This document shows, one piece after another, positions 34,171 to 41,967 of a stretch of 43,883 bases of DNA; position 1 is the first letter of the stretch, and every line of letters begins with the position of its first letter. The stretch covers positions 1-43,883 of the IMG/VR virus record IMGVR_UViG_3300006917_000048; one strand, 5' to 3'. This stretch comes from a virus. A model generated the notes under the pieces. It was not told the DNA's origin. It worked only from the letters and a program-made list of their open reading frames with translations, and did not search any database. The translations under genes and the position numbers were made by a program.

Positions 34171-34365
34171 TCAGGCCGTAATCGGGTTGTAGGGGGCTGC
34201 GCCGTTCTCCATGTGCTTCTCGATCAGCAGCCGGAGATAGACCGACTTCGGGACCCCCCGCTTCCTGGCTACGCGATTCAGGAACTCGTCCTGATCAACG
34301 GTCACGCGCAGGCCTAGGACCCGCATCGTCTGGCGGGGGAGGCTGTCTGGACTATCGGGCGGCAT
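34171..34365 (-). CDS. Small ribbon-helix-helix regulator
   Basis: A protein of 64 residues with MRVLGLRVTVDQDEFLNRVA and KRGVPKSVYLRLLIEKHMEN, a strand-helix-helix layout of Arc/CopG type. It is the first gene of the primase operon, 4 bp ahead, and adjacent to the divergent promoter with TTGCGCAA. A good candidate for the repressor that binds those operators. Confidence 0.65.
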   Translation of the reverse strand: MPPDSPDSLPRQTMRVLGLRVTVDQDEFLNRVARKRGVPKSVYLRLLIEKHMENGAAPYNPITA

Positions 34366-34382
34366 GTTGCTGAGGGCGCTTC

Positions 34383-34440
34383 GCTTTGCACACTAGCGGT
34401 TGCCTCTTGCATTGCGCAAGCACAACGGCTAAGCTGTTGA
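34383..34440. promoter_or_regulatory. Divergent early promoters with TTGCGCAA operator
   Basis: Plus: TTGCAT (34407-34412), 17-bp spacer, TAAGCT (34430-34435), with TTGCGCAA (34412-34419) in the spacer. Minus: TTGCGC overlapping the same operator, 18-bp spacer, TAGTGT. One bound repressor would block both directions. Confidence 0.65.
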
Positions 34441-34497
34441 GGCCACCCAGCAAGCGCCCGCTCCCATGCGCACGCCAGCCACTGCCCGGATCAAGCG

Positions 34498-34686
34498 GTG
34501 GTCGTCGGTTCCCCAATGGACCCGACCTGGCCTCTGCGCAACCACAACGGGACCCGTCGAGGTTCGCCGGTGACCCCAGGCCGTGCGGCAGACATGGCCG
34601 GCGACAAGCGGGGGGTGGCACCCAATCCCACGGCCGTGGGCATCACCAGGGCTGCGGAGAGTCTGCACGTGGTCGCAGACAGGTGA
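34498..34686 (+). CDS. Possible small leader-position gene
   Basis: A frame of 62 codons (GTG 34498; ATG 34516 is alternative, MDPTWPLRNHNGTRRGSPVT) with stop overlapping the helicase GTG as GTGA. Composition is acceptable (AVGITRAAESLHVVADR) but no family is recognised, and a competing 35-codon frame starts at 34466. Uncertain. Confidence 0.4.
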   Translation: MVVGSPMDPTWPLRNHNGTRRGSPVTPGRAADMAGDKRGVAPNPTAVGITRAAESLHVVADR

Positions 34687-36152
34687 CCACCCTCCACCCC
34701 CACCAGTCCGACCTGATCCACCGCACCCGCGTCAACGGGTTTCAGGCCGGCCACCGCCGTGTGCTGACCCAGTCACCCACGGGTTCAGGTAAAGGCACGA
34801 TGCTGGCCTTCCAGGTTCACCGGCTGGCCAGCCATGGCGCCCGGGTCCTGGCCTTGGCTCACCGCAAGGAGCTGGTGGCTGACCTGTCGGGTCGGATTAC
34901 CCGGGCTGGCGTGGAACATGGGCTGATCGTGCCCAAGGCCTGGGCACCGTTTCAGCCTGAGCTGCGGGTGCAGGTCGGCAGCGTCGACACCATCGGTCGG
35001 CGCTTGGACTCCACCCCGCCGCCGGACTGGCTGATCATCGATGAAGCCCACCACCTGGTTGAAGGGAACAAGTGGGGCCGGGTTGTTGACGCCTGGCCTG
35101 ATGCCTACCTCTGGGGGCTGACCGCAACACCGGAGCGCCTCGACGGTCGCGGGCTTGGCGTCGGCTACGGCGGCTACTTCCAGCACCTGGAGATCGGGCC
35201 ATCGGTGGAGTGGCTGGTGGATCAGGGTTTTCTGGCCCGGCCGCATTGTTACTCGATCCCGAGTGTCAATCTGGACAACATCCGCAACCCCGACACCTTG
35301 GCGGGCCAGCAGTTGCAGGCCGAGATGCTGGCCACCCGTCAGGTGATGGGCGATGTCGTCAGCCAGTACCGCAAGCGCGTCGCCGATCACTTCAATGGCA
35401 CCTGCATCACTTTCGCCCCGAGTGTGGAGCGTGCGGAGGCCTACGCCATCGCGTTTCGGGATGCCGGGATTCCAGCGGCTGCGGTCCACGGAAAGACCCC
35501 GCCAGACGAGCGGGCCGCCATGTTCCGCGACCTAGGCGATGCAACCCTCAAGGTGCTGGTGAACTGCGAGCTGATCACCGAAGGCGTCGATGTCCCCGGC
35601 GTCGCCGCGGTTCAGCTGGTGCGCCGCACGGCCAGCCTCTCGCTCTACCTGCAGATGCTGGGGCGTGGCCTGCGCACGGCCAACGGCAAGTCCCACGCCG
35701 TGTTTCTTGACCACTGCGGAAACATGCGCCAGCCGGGTTTCGGTTCGCCGCTGCGGGAGCGCGAATGGAACCTGCAAGGCCGGACCGCACGCCCCCGTGA
35801 AACCCTGCCAGCCGGCAAGGAGTGCCCACGTTGTGACGCATTCCTGCCAGGTAAGCCCACCGTTTGCCCCGAGTGCGGGCATGAGTTCAGGATCTGGAGC
35901 CGCCCCACCGAAGAAATCGATGGTGATCTGGTGTTCGTTGACCCGAGGATGGAAAAGCTGCGTGAACAGGAGCGCCGCCGCGCAGAGCGCCGTGAGTTGA
36001 TTCGCGCTTGCGATGGCTCGATAACAGGCCTGATGGATCTGGCGAAGATTCTCGGCCATAAGCCCGGCTGGGCTCGGATTCAGCACGACTTGCCGTGTTG
36101 GCAGCGCAAACGAGCCGCCAACGGGCACCGTGCTGTTTCCATTGCTCAATGA
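34683..36152 (+). CDS. DEAH-box superfamily 2 helicase
   Basis: A protein of 489 residues from GTG 34683; the frame continues upstream but that part is non-coding in character. Motif I PTGSGKG (32-38), motif II DEAH (120-123), motif III LTATPER (about 145-151), motif VI QMLGRGLRT. A C-terminal zinc ribbon with CPRC and CPEC follows. Such helicases in phages act in replication or recombination; the superfamily also includes restriction subunits, but none are here. Followed by the VRR-NUC gene with an ATGA overlap. Confidence 0.85.
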   Translation: MTTLHPHQSDLIHRTRVNGFQAGHRRVLTQSPTGSGKGTMLAFQVHRLASHGARVLALAHRKELVADLSGRITRAGVEHGLIVPKAWAPFQPELRVQVGSVDTIGRRLDSTPPPDWLIIDEAHHLVEGNKWGRVVDAWPDAYLWGLTATPERLDGRGLGVGYGGYFQHLEIGPSVEWLVDQGFLARPHCYSIPSVNLDNIRNPDTLAGQQLQAEMLATRQVMGDVVSQYRKRVADHFNGTCITFAPSVERAEAYAIAFRDAGIPAAAVHGKTPPDERAAMFRDLGDATLKVLVNCELITEGVDVPGVAAVQLVRRTASLSLYLQMLGRGLRTANGKSHAVFLDHCGNMRQPGFGSPLREREWNLQGRTARPRETLPAGKECPRCDAFLPGKPTVCPECGHEFRIWSRPTEEIDGDLVFVDPRMEKLREQERRRAERRELIRACDGSITGLMDLAKILGHKPGWARIQHDLPCWQRKRAANGHRAVSIAQ

Positions 36153-36595
36153 CCATGGCTACCGCCCCGAAATCTGAAGCTCGCGTCAGCCGCGAGATCA
36201 TTGCCACGATCAACGCCCCGAACAGTGGGGCCCGCGTCTTTCGGAATCACGTCGGCGGCAGCTGGCACGGCGAAAGCACCCGGGTCACGCCTCAGAACCT
36301 GAACTCAGCCCGCGCCAGCCTTCGCCCTGGTGACGTGATCGTGCGCCAGGGCCGTTTCTACGCCACTGGCCTGAAGCCCGGCAGCGGCGACTACATCGGC
36401 CTGGTGTCGGTGCTGGTGACTCCGGAGATGGTGGGCCAGACCGTGGGTCTGTTCCTGAGCATCGAGACCAAGCGCCCAAAGAATGCCGAAGAACGCCAGG
36501 CGCAGCAGGACTGGGCGGCCAATGTCACCCGCGCCGGTGGCCGGGCCGGCTTTGCCCGCAGCGCTGAGGATGCCGCGGCGATCGCCTGGCCCTGA
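36149..36595 (+). CDS. VRR-NUC nuclease
   Basis: A protein of 148 residues from ATG 36149 (overlapping the helicase stop); ATG 36155 is possible. VRR-NUC features: GARVFRNHVGG at the start, a G-SGDYIG acid, E-x-K in SIETKRPKNAEERQAQQDW, and NVTRAGGRAGFARSAEDA at the end. Stand-alone VRR-NUC proteins are structure-specific nucleases often paired with SF2 helicases in phages. Confidence 0.85.
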   Translation: MTMATAPKSEARVSREIIATINAPNSGARVFRNHVGGSWHGESTRVTPQNLNSARASLRPGDVIVRQGRFYATGLKPGSGDYIGLVSVLVTPEMVGQTVGLFLSIETKRPKNAEERQAQQDWAANVTRAGGRAGFARSAEDAAAIAWP

Positions 36596-36596
36596 C

Positions 36597-36615
36597 CTGC
36601 TGCGTTGCGCAGCAG
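36597..36615. promoter_or_regulatory. 19-bp inverted repeat CTGCTGCG-TTG-CGCAGCAG
   Basis: A perfect 8-bp stem directly after the nuclease stop and 41 bp before the next gene. No T-run on the plus strand, so more likely an operator or processing site than a terminator; it contains TTGCGC. Confidence 0.45.
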
Positions 36616-36655
36616 CAGCAAAAGCGACAACGGGAACCGGCTTACGATCCGGGGA

Positions 36656-37492
36656 ATGGAAATCCACATCGGGGCCCACCCAGACCTCACGCCGTTCTCC
36701 AACGCTCCCGTCATGCCCAAGCCCGAGCCCCGCGGTCTGCCCTACCGCCCCCGCCTAGTCACCCAGCAAATGGAGCAAGGTGCCAGGCACACCAGGGCGA
36801 TGCTGGCCTACTGGATCGACCGTTGCGGGCTGACCTTGGGTCAGCTCCAGGCCGTTGCAAACTGGGGGCTGGGGGAGCGAGCCACCTTTGACCCCAGTTT
36901 CGTGAGCCGAGCAAAGAAGGGAACCATGGGAATCTCGATCCCGAACCTGCTGGCTTTCGACGCGCTGAACCGCGCGATCTGGACCTGGCAAGCGAAAGGG
37001 TCGGACGAGGCGTGGGCGGTGTTCGGCCCGCCAGGAGCGTGGAAGGTGGAGGATGCCTGGCTGGATCGGGCCTACTGGCTGCCGCTGCCGGAGGACGCCA
37101 AGCTGCCGATGGAGCTCCCGGACTTCCTGTTTGTCCTGGTGGGGCGGCTCGACCTGCCGTACATCTCCGACCGTCACCTGCTGCCGGCGAACCCGCGCCG
37201 CACATCCGAGCAGTTGAGCCAGCTGCTGAACCGCGTGATTCAGGATGCTGGCCTCCTTCCGCGCGATGGCATCCGCCAGCTGTTGGCGGCCTACCCGGTC
37301 GCCGACGAAACCCGCCGCGACCGGTTCAGGGGCGTGATCCTGGGCGAGGAGCTGCTGACCGCGGCGGAGCTGGAGTCTGAGCTCATGGCCGTGGCGGAAG
37401 CTATCCGAGCTGTTCGAGGCCTGGAGGTGGGCAGCTATGGCCCGTCTGAGCTGGCCATGGAGCTCGACCAGGAGGCGCCGGCGCAGGACTGA
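36656..37492 (+). CDS. Putative HTH regulator
   Basis: A protein of 278 residues from ATG 36656 (MEIHIGAHPDLTPFSNAPVM). Around residues 55-105 WIDRCGLTLGQLQAVANWGL and SFVSRAKKGTMGISIPNLLA look like an XRE-type helix-turn-helix with an extended loop. The rest is helical, with FDALNRAIWTWQAKG after it and a C-terminal acidic helix. Position beside early genes suggests a phage regulator, but no repressor hallmarks (for example a LexA-like protease domain) are seen. Confidence 0.55.
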   Translation: MEIHIGAHPDLTPFSNAPVMPKPEPRGLPYRPRLVTQQMEQGARHTRAMLAYWIDRCGLTLGQLQAVANWGLGERATFDPSFVSRAKKGTMGISIPNLLAFDALNRAIWTWQAKGSDEAWAVFGPPGAWKVEDAWLDRAYWLPLPEDAKLPMELPDFLFVLVGRLDLPYISDRHLLPANPRRTSEQLSQLLNRVIQDAGLLPRDGIRQLLAAYPVADETRRDRFRGVILGEELLTAAELESELMAVAEAIRAVRGLEVGSYGPSELAMELDQEAPAQD

Positions 37493-37649
37493 CGCCATGG
37501 GCAGCCCACCCGGCAATGATGACGGCCTTGGGATCTGAGCCGGGTTTCCCGACCAGGAACCGGCAGTCGAACGCGGTAAGCGCCCCACCCGCGAGGCAGC
37601 ACCACGCCGCGTCTGCCTCCTCCATGGTGTCGCAGTAGATCTGAATCAT
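37401..37649 (-). CDS. Possible small antisense gene
   Basis: A frame of 82 codons, MIQIYCDTMEEADAAWCCLA. The first 50 residues look protein-like (FDCRFLVGKPGSDPKAVIIA); the last 30 overlap the HTH gene antisense and are Pro/Gly-rich. The only plausible occupant of 37493-37688. Function unknown. Confidence 0.45.
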   Translation of the reverse strand: MIQIYCDTMEEADAAWCCLAGGALTAFDCRFLVGKPGSDPKAVIIAGWAAHGVSPAPAPPGRAPWPAQTGHSCPPPGLEQLG

Positions 37650-37688
37650 CGATCAGGGGAGCTGAAAGCACCCTGATCCTCGCCCATC

Positions 37689-37730
37689 GGTTGCTAGTGC
37701 GCAACCGTTGCGCTATGCTTTGCACAACCA
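37689..37730 (+). promoter_or_regulatory. Promoter with two TTGCGCAA-type operators
   Basis: TTGCTA (37691-37696), 17-bp spacer, TATGCT (37714-37719). Operator 1 GGTTGCTAGTGCGCAACC (37689-37706) covers the -35; operator 2 TTGCGCTATGCTTTGCACAA covers the -10. Predicted start about 22 nt before the ATG at 37749. Confidence 0.7.
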
Positions 37731-37748
37731 CCGCACGGCACAGCACCC

Positions 37749-39002
37749 ATGTTCACCAGGGCCACCAAGGAGGCGGCCAAGCTTCGAGCCGCCGTCTTCG
37801 GGCCATCCGGCGCCGGGAAAACCTTCACCAGCCTGCGCCTAGCAACAGGCATCGGTGGGCGCATCGCGCTGATCGACAGCGAACGGCGCACCGCTTCCAA
37901 GTACGCCGATCGTTTTAATTTCGATGTTGCTGATCTGGGCTCGGGTCAGCACAGCATTGACAACTACGTCAGGGCAATCAGAGCGGCCGCCGAGGCTGGC
38001 TACAACGTCCTGATTATTGACAGCCTTACCCACGCCTGGCAAGAACTCCTGGCTGAGGTTGACGCCATCGCAAAGGCCAAGTACCGGGGTAACACCTGGT
38101 CGGCTTGGAGTGATGGAACACCAAAGCAGCGAGCTTTGGTTGATTCGATCCTGGACTTTCCAGGTCACGTGATCGCAACGATGCGATCCAAGACTGAATG
38201 GACAACGGAAAGCGATGGCAGGGGAAAGTCAGCCCCCAAGAGGGTTGGACTTACCCCGGAGCAGGGCAAGGGTATTGAATACGAGTTCGACATGCTTTTT
38301 GAGCTGTCGGTTGAGCACATCCTAACGGTCATCAAAGACCGCTCAGGAAGGTTCCAGGATCAAGTAATCCAAAACCCGGACGAGCCTCTCGGCCGCTCCA
38401 TGGCCGCATGGCTTGACGAAGGTGCCCCGCCGATGAGCGTCCCGGATCAGATCGTGGCCAAGGCCCGCGCCGTTGGCCTGACGGAACTGGGCATGGCGTC
38501 TCTCCTCTGCCAGTGCAGGGCGAAGGTCCTCGGTGATCTGGCCCCTGCGATTCAGTTGCAGGTACTCAATACTGCGCTGAACAACCCTGAAACTATTTGG
38601 GCCTGGAATGCCGGCCTGGACAGCCGCAACGGGCAACCATTGAACAGTCATCCAACCGTTGCCGACAGTGACCCTGCAAACGTTTCAGTTAGCCCCGAGG
38701 GTGAAGACCCCCAAGAACCAGCCCCCAGCCTGGCCGAGTTTCGCGCACAGGCATCCATTGCCTGTCGCGAGGCCGGGCTGACTATCGAAGGCCTTCAGGC
38801 CTTCTGCTCCGAGCTCACCAGCGGCGATGGGGTGACCCTGTTATCCCTCTCGCCGGAGCTCCTGGCCAAGATCGTCCGCAACGGCATCAGCCCCGAAACC
38901 GTTGCCCGCTGCAACGCCGCTGGCGAAGCCCTGACCGTTGCTGCCGACAACGAACCCCCTGCCACCTGGCAAGCGACTGAACTCACTGAAACCCTCCAAT
39001 GA
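37749..39002 (+). CDS. Sak4-like RecA-family ATPase
   Basis: A protein of 417 residues. Walker A GPSGAGKT (18-25), Walker B YNVLIIDSLTH (D91), LIDSERRTASKYAD after the second strand, and a Q-loop region with SKTEWTTESDGRGKSAP. This is the Sak4-like/AAA_24 family of phage single-strand annealing and recombination ATPases, commonly next to SSB, as here (ATGA overlap). The C-terminal 180 residues are variable with an acidic Pro stretch. Role: recombination-dependent replication. Confidence 0.85.
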   Translation: MFTRATKEAAKLRAAVFGPSGAGKTFTSLRLATGIGGRIALIDSERRTASKYADRFNFDVADLGSGQHSIDNYVRAIRAAAEAGYNVLIIDSLTHAWQELLAEVDAIAKAKYRGNTWSAWSDGTPKQRALVDSILDFPGHVIATMRSKTEWTTESDGRGKSAPKRVGLTPEQGKGIEYEFDMLFELSVEHILTVIKDRSGRFQDQVIQNPDEPLGRSMAAWLDEGAPPMSVPDQIVAKARAVGLTELGMASLLCQCRAKVLGDLAPAIQLQVLNTALNNPETIWAWNAGLDSRNGQPLNSHPTVADSDPANVSVSPEGEDPQEPAPSLAEFRAQASIACREAGLTIEGLQAFCSELTSGDGVTLLSLSPELLAKIVRNGISPETVARCNAAGEALTVAADNEPPATWQATELTETLQ

Positions 39003-39442
39003 ACACCATCACCCTTGTTGGTCGCGCCGGCCGCGATCCAGAAGTCCGCTACTTCGAATCTGGCAGCGTCGTGGCCAACCTCACCCTGGCCGTGAACCGC
39101 CGCAGCCGCGATGAGGAGCCGGACTGGTTCAATCTCGAGATCTGGGGGAAACAAGCCCAGGTCGCTGCGGACTACGTCCGCAAGGGTTCCTTGCTGGGCA
39201 TCATCGGATCCATGCAGTTCCAAAAATGGACCGACAAAACCACGGGAGAAGAGCGCTCCAAGTCTGTTGTGCGCGTCGACCGCCTGCAGCTTCTCGGCGG
39301 CAAGCGGGATGGCTCTAGTGATGCCGCGCCACAGGCCGATCCCCCCGCTGCCGCGCCCCGGCCACGCGCCACCGCTCCAGCCGCCCCGCCAGCGTGGGAT
39401 GGAAGCGGTGGGGTTGCTGGTGGCGACGACATTCCGTTCTGA
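38999..39442 (+). CDS. ssb: Single-stranded DNA-binding protein
   Basis: A protein of 147 residues. OB fold at 1-105 (MNTITLVGRAGRDPEVRYFE; VANLTLAVNRR; DWFNLEIWGKQAQVAADYVR; KGSLLGIIGSMQ), then a Pro/Ala linker and the partner-binding tip DDIPF at the C-terminus. Standard SSB layout and length. Binds replication intermediates; overlap with the ATPase gene suggests joint production. Confidence 0.95.
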   Translation: MNTITLVGRAGRDPEVRYFESGSVVANLTLAVNRRSRDEEPDWFNLEIWGKQAQVAADYVRKGSLLGIIGSMQFQKWTDKTTGEERSKSVVRVDRLQLLGGKRDGSSDAAPQADPPAAAPRPRATAPAAPPAWDGSGGVAGGDDIPF

Positions 39443-39450
39443 GCACTGCC

Positions 39451-39816
39451 ATGCCAGCTCCAGACTTCTACGAAATGGCCGCCAGGGAGGCGGAATCTCT
39501 TCCGACAGATTGGACGCCGCGCATCTACCGGACGTGCGGGACTATTGGGTTTGAGTTGATCGGAGCAGTTCCGATTGGCTATGTCAGCCGCGGGATTCGC
39601 GCGGGAAAGCCCAAGTTTCCGCCGCTTCGGGAGATGCTGCATGTCTACGTCAGTCGTGAACAGCTGGAAAAAACCAAGGCCGCCTGGCAGCAGCAAACTG
39701 GACTCTGCATCCGCTGCGGTGGCGATGGACAACAGATCGCAATGATCAACAGCTCCGGCACCACGTACCGCCCTTGCGGTATCTGCCACGGCAGTGGTAA
39801 GGGGGTAGCGGCATGA
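39451..39816 (+). CDS. Small protein with DnaJ-type zinc finger
   Basis: A protein of 121 residues from ATG 39451 (MPAPDFYEMAAREAESLPTD). Two CxxCxGxG-like elements at the end (CIRCGGDG, CGICHGSGKG) form a DnaJ-like cysteine-rich zinc module without a J-domain. The N-terminal part is unrecognised. Overlaps the next gene by 4 bp. Confidence 0.7.
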   Translation: MPAPDFYEMAAREAESLPTDWTPRIYRTCGTIGFELIGAVPIGYVSRGIRAGKPKFPPLREMLHVYVSREQLEKTKAAWQQQTGLCIRCGGDGQQIAMINSSGTTYRPCGICHGSGKGVAA

Positions 39817-39956
39817 CCCACACCTACCGCACGCTGGCCTACATCGTGCCGTTCGTCGCGATCATCGCCGCCACGGCCGCCTTTGCCTGGCGGCTCAACC
39901 ACACCAGCCCTTGCTCTGCAGCTCCGGAGACCTGTCGACCGGCCTGGCGGAGGTGA
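39813..39956 (+). CDS. Small membrane protein (47 residues)
   Basis: An open frame MTHTYRTLAYIVPFVAIIAA with one membrane segment (about 8-26), followed by a short extracytoplasmic-like tail containing CSAAPETCRPAW. The same tail motif recurs at the end of the 41234 gene. Fits between two genes with an ATGA overlap at its start. Function unknown. Confidence 0.65.
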   Translation: MTHTYRTLAYIVPFVAIIAATAAFAWRLNHTSPCSAAPETCRPAWRR

Positions 39957-39960
39957 AGCG

Positions 39961-40227
39961 ATGAGCATTCCCAACCGCGACCACCAGCACGGCGGCTTGG
40001 AAAATGTGGGCGCGATGGCACAAAGCCTCAAGATCGCGATTCGTACCGGCATGAACTGGCACCTGTTGACGCCAGGTGAACAAGAGGCGCTGGACATGAT
40101 CGCCCACAAGATCAGCCGCATCCTCAGCGGCGCCGACCCGCACGACCCCGAACACTGGACCGACTTGGCGGGCTATGCCCATGCAGCGATGCGGGGCCTT
40201 GATGCCATCACCAAGGAGGCACCATGA
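39961..40227 (+). CDS. DUF6378-like phage protein
   Basis: A protein of 88 residues, MSIPNRDHQHGGLENVGAMA. Pattern R-x-x-xHG-xx-N near the start, LTPGEQEALDMIAHKISRIL in the middle, then NPHDPExWTDLAGYAHAA-type ending. This is the layout I know for short phage DUF6378 proteins, whose function is not established. Overlaps the next gene by 4 bp. Confidence 0.75.
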   Translation: MSIPNRDHQHGGLENVGAMAQSLKIAIRTGMNWHLLTPGEQEALDMIAHKISRILSGADPHDPEHWTDLAGYAHAAMRGLDAITKEAP

Positions 40228-40451
40228 CCACCCCAACCCCCGCCGATCGCCTGGCGCTGGCGGTGTGCGCTAGCACCAGCCCGCTACCGCTGCCCCTGTG
40301 TCGATTCCCCTGCACTCACTGCCGCCGCATCAGCCAGGCCCACGCCCACGAACTGGCCGCCATCCTCCGGGAGCGGCATGGCGGCAGCTCAGCTACCGCC
40401 GACTGGCTGGAAGCGATCGGTAGCCATCAACCAATCACGGAGCAGCCATGA
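40224..40451 (+). CDS. Small hypothetical protein
   Basis: A protein of 75 residues, MTTPTPADRLALAVCASTSP, with CTHC in the middle and a helical C-terminal part (AHELAAILRERHGG). Coupled on both sides by 4-bp overlaps. Function unknown. Confidence 0.6.
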   Translation: MTTPTPADRLALAVCASTSPLPLPLCRFPCTHCRRISQAHAHELAAILRERHGGSSATADWLEAIGSHQPITEQP

Positions 40452-40927
40452 CCAACTATCGCGCCCTGTGCGTTGAGCTAGTGCAACACATTAACTCTGA
40501 CGTAGTCGCGGTCGAAGATCCCGTGCGTTTTGAAGCATTATTGGCCCGCGCCCGCGCTGAGCTCAACAAGCCGGAGCCGGTGGAGCCGACAAATGAGCAG
40601 CTGGAGCCCATTGACGAGCAGCTGGCCCAAATTTTAGATGGGTTGCAACACTGCTTTGTTAAACAATCCAAATACGTGTATTTGCGTAACTGGATCAGAG
40701 ATTGGACACGTCACAAGCTCGCCCGCTGGGGCCGCCCCGCCATCACCCCCACCCCGGTGAGCGAGCGGCCATGGGAGCGCAATGGGTGGCGCGATGCGCA
40801 GGGCACCTGCTGGATGTGGCATCCAGTCAATTTCCACTACTGCCTTTGCCTTCCTGATCCAAGCGTGCATACCCACTCGCTCCCCCACTGGGCCTTGCAC
40901 CTCCCCCCCACCACGGAGGCACCATGA
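40448..40927 (+). CDS. Hypothetical protein
   Basis: A protein of 159 residues, MTNYRALCVELVQHINSDVV, with an acidic region NEQLEPIDEQLAQILDGLQ, then VYLRNWIRDWTRHKLARWGR and a C-terminal part with GTCWMWHPVNFHYCLCLPDP. The start VELVxxI...LLARARAEL style is common in short phage proteins of unknown role. Overlaps neighbours by 4 bp. Confidence 0.65.
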   Translation: MTNYRALCVELVQHINSDVVAVEDPVRFEALLARARAELNKPEPVEPTNEQLEPIDEQLAQILDGLQHCFVKQSKYVYLRNWIRDWTRHKLARWGRPAITPTPVSERPWERNGWRDAQGTCWMWHPVNFHYCLCLPDPSVHTHSLPHWALHLPPTTEAP

Positions 40928-41241
40928 ACCCCAGCTGGCCTCAATTCGCCAGGATTCCATTCGACAGCACCGTCGCCGCGGTGGTTCGAGCCCTGGGCGT
41001 GGAGATCCCGCCAGAGGGGAAGCCGCGGTCATTCTTTGGGCCCGCAGGGTTCATCGCACACCACACCGGCGACGGCCGTTGGTTGGTGCGTGACGGTCGC
41101 GCGGCTCGCTATGTCGATGGTCCCGACGAAGTGCGCAGGGTTGCCAAGCTGCCAGCCGGTACCCCCAGCGGCGATGCCCTCCGGCAGTGGCTTACCTGGT
41201 GGGGGTGGGAGCAGAAGAAGCGGGAGGCGCCCCATGCCTGA
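40924..41241 (+). CDS. Hypothetical protein
   Basis: A protein of 105 residues, MNPSWPQFARIPFDSTVAAV, with alternating short strands (FIAHHTGDGRWLVRDGRAAR) and an aromatic end (WLTWWGWEQKK). 4-bp overlap upstream and 8-bp overlap downstream. Not recognised. Confidence 0.6.
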   Translation: MNPSWPQFARIPFDSTVAAVVRALGVEIPPEGKPRSFFGPAGFIAHHTGDGRWLVRDGRAARYVDGPDEVRRVAKLPAGTPSGDALRQWLTWWGWEQKKREAPHA

Positions 41242-41596
41242 CCACCTGATCATCGACGCCAGCCGCCAGCCAAATCAGATCCGCTGCCCGCATTGCGGGT
41301 TCGCTCAGGATCTGCAGCTGCCCGTGGCGATCCGTGAGCTGGTGGCCCTGGAACGGCGGATCAATGCCGAACACAAGGGCTGCAAGCCTCAGCAAGCGGG
41401 GTTGGAGATTGAAGCCGCCGATCTCCGGCGTCGCCTATACCGCCGCTTTACCTACGTTGCAGGCTTCGCCTACGCCGCAGGCTTCCTGGTGTCGGGTCTC
41501 ATCCTGAGCGCCTGGCCCCGGAACCTGCATCACCCCGGCCCATGCGCCGTGCCGCCGGAGGCGTGCCGCCCGGCTGGCGGGGAGGTGCAACCGTGA
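41234..41596 (+). CDS. Zinc-finger plus membrane-anchor fusion protein
   Basis: A protein of 120 residues. Residues 17-55 (QIRCPHCGFAQDLQLPVAIR ... EHKGC) resemble a small stand-alone C-x-x-C zinc protein; residues about 72-94 are a membrane segment (FAYAAGFLVSGLILSAW), and the end CAVPPEACRPAGG mirrors the tail of the 39813 membrane protein. Apparently two small phage proteins fused. Function unknown. Confidence 0.65.
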   Translation: MPDHLIIDASRQPNQIRCPHCGFAQDLQLPVAIRELVALERRINAEHKGCKPQQAGLEIEAADLRRRLYRRFTYVAGFAYAAGFLVSGLILSAWPRNLHHPGPCAVPPEACRPAGGEVQP

Positions 41597-41967
41597 GCAC
41601 TCTGAACCTTTATCGGGTCACCGTGACCCAGGAGTGGAGCGCCGAGGCAGAGGCATTGGTATGGGCGCCGGATAAAGACTCTGCAAGGCGACTCGCCCAA
41701 AAATGGGTTGAGCTTGACATTGAAGAAGCCGAATCAGGGTTCTGCCGGTCTAGCGCCAGGCCCGAGCCGCTTGATCCCGGCGTGATGGATCGCATGAACG
41801 ATGATGATTTGTGGCTGATCCTGCCAAATGGTGACATTTGCGCCAACAACCGAGCTGGCCTTGCCAAGTTTCAGGCCTTGCTAGACCCTGATCGCCTGGA
41901 AGCCCTGCGACTGGCGCGCATTGAGGCCGGCAACGGCCAACTGAAGCTGCTGGAGGCGCAACCGTGA
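41593..41967 (+). CDS. Small hypothetical protein
   Basis: A protein of 124 residues from GTG 41593 overlapping the previous stop. YRVTVTQEWSAEAEALVWAP and ARRLAQKWVELDIEEAE form a small alpha/beta unit, like short phage proteins that begin with x-V-x-EW; the C-terminal half has LWLILPNGDICANN. No known function. Confidence 0.6.
   Translation: MSTLNLYRVTVTQEWSAEAEALVWAPDKDSARRLAQKWVELDIEEAESGFCRSSARPEPLDPGVMDRMNDDDLWLILPNGDICANNRAGLAKFQALLDPDRLEALRLARIEAGNGQLKLLEAQP

Noticed and set aside
34386-34682. N-terminal extension of the DEAH helicase back to 34386
   Set aside because: The extra 99 residues are Pro/Arg/Gly-rich without pattern, overlap the promoter, and GTG 34683 gives a normal SF2 start just before motif I.
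36597-36615. The 19-bp inverted repeat as a transcription terminator
   Set aside because: The stem is good but the plus-strand sequence after it is CAGCAAAAGCG with no T-run; operator or other role is likelier.
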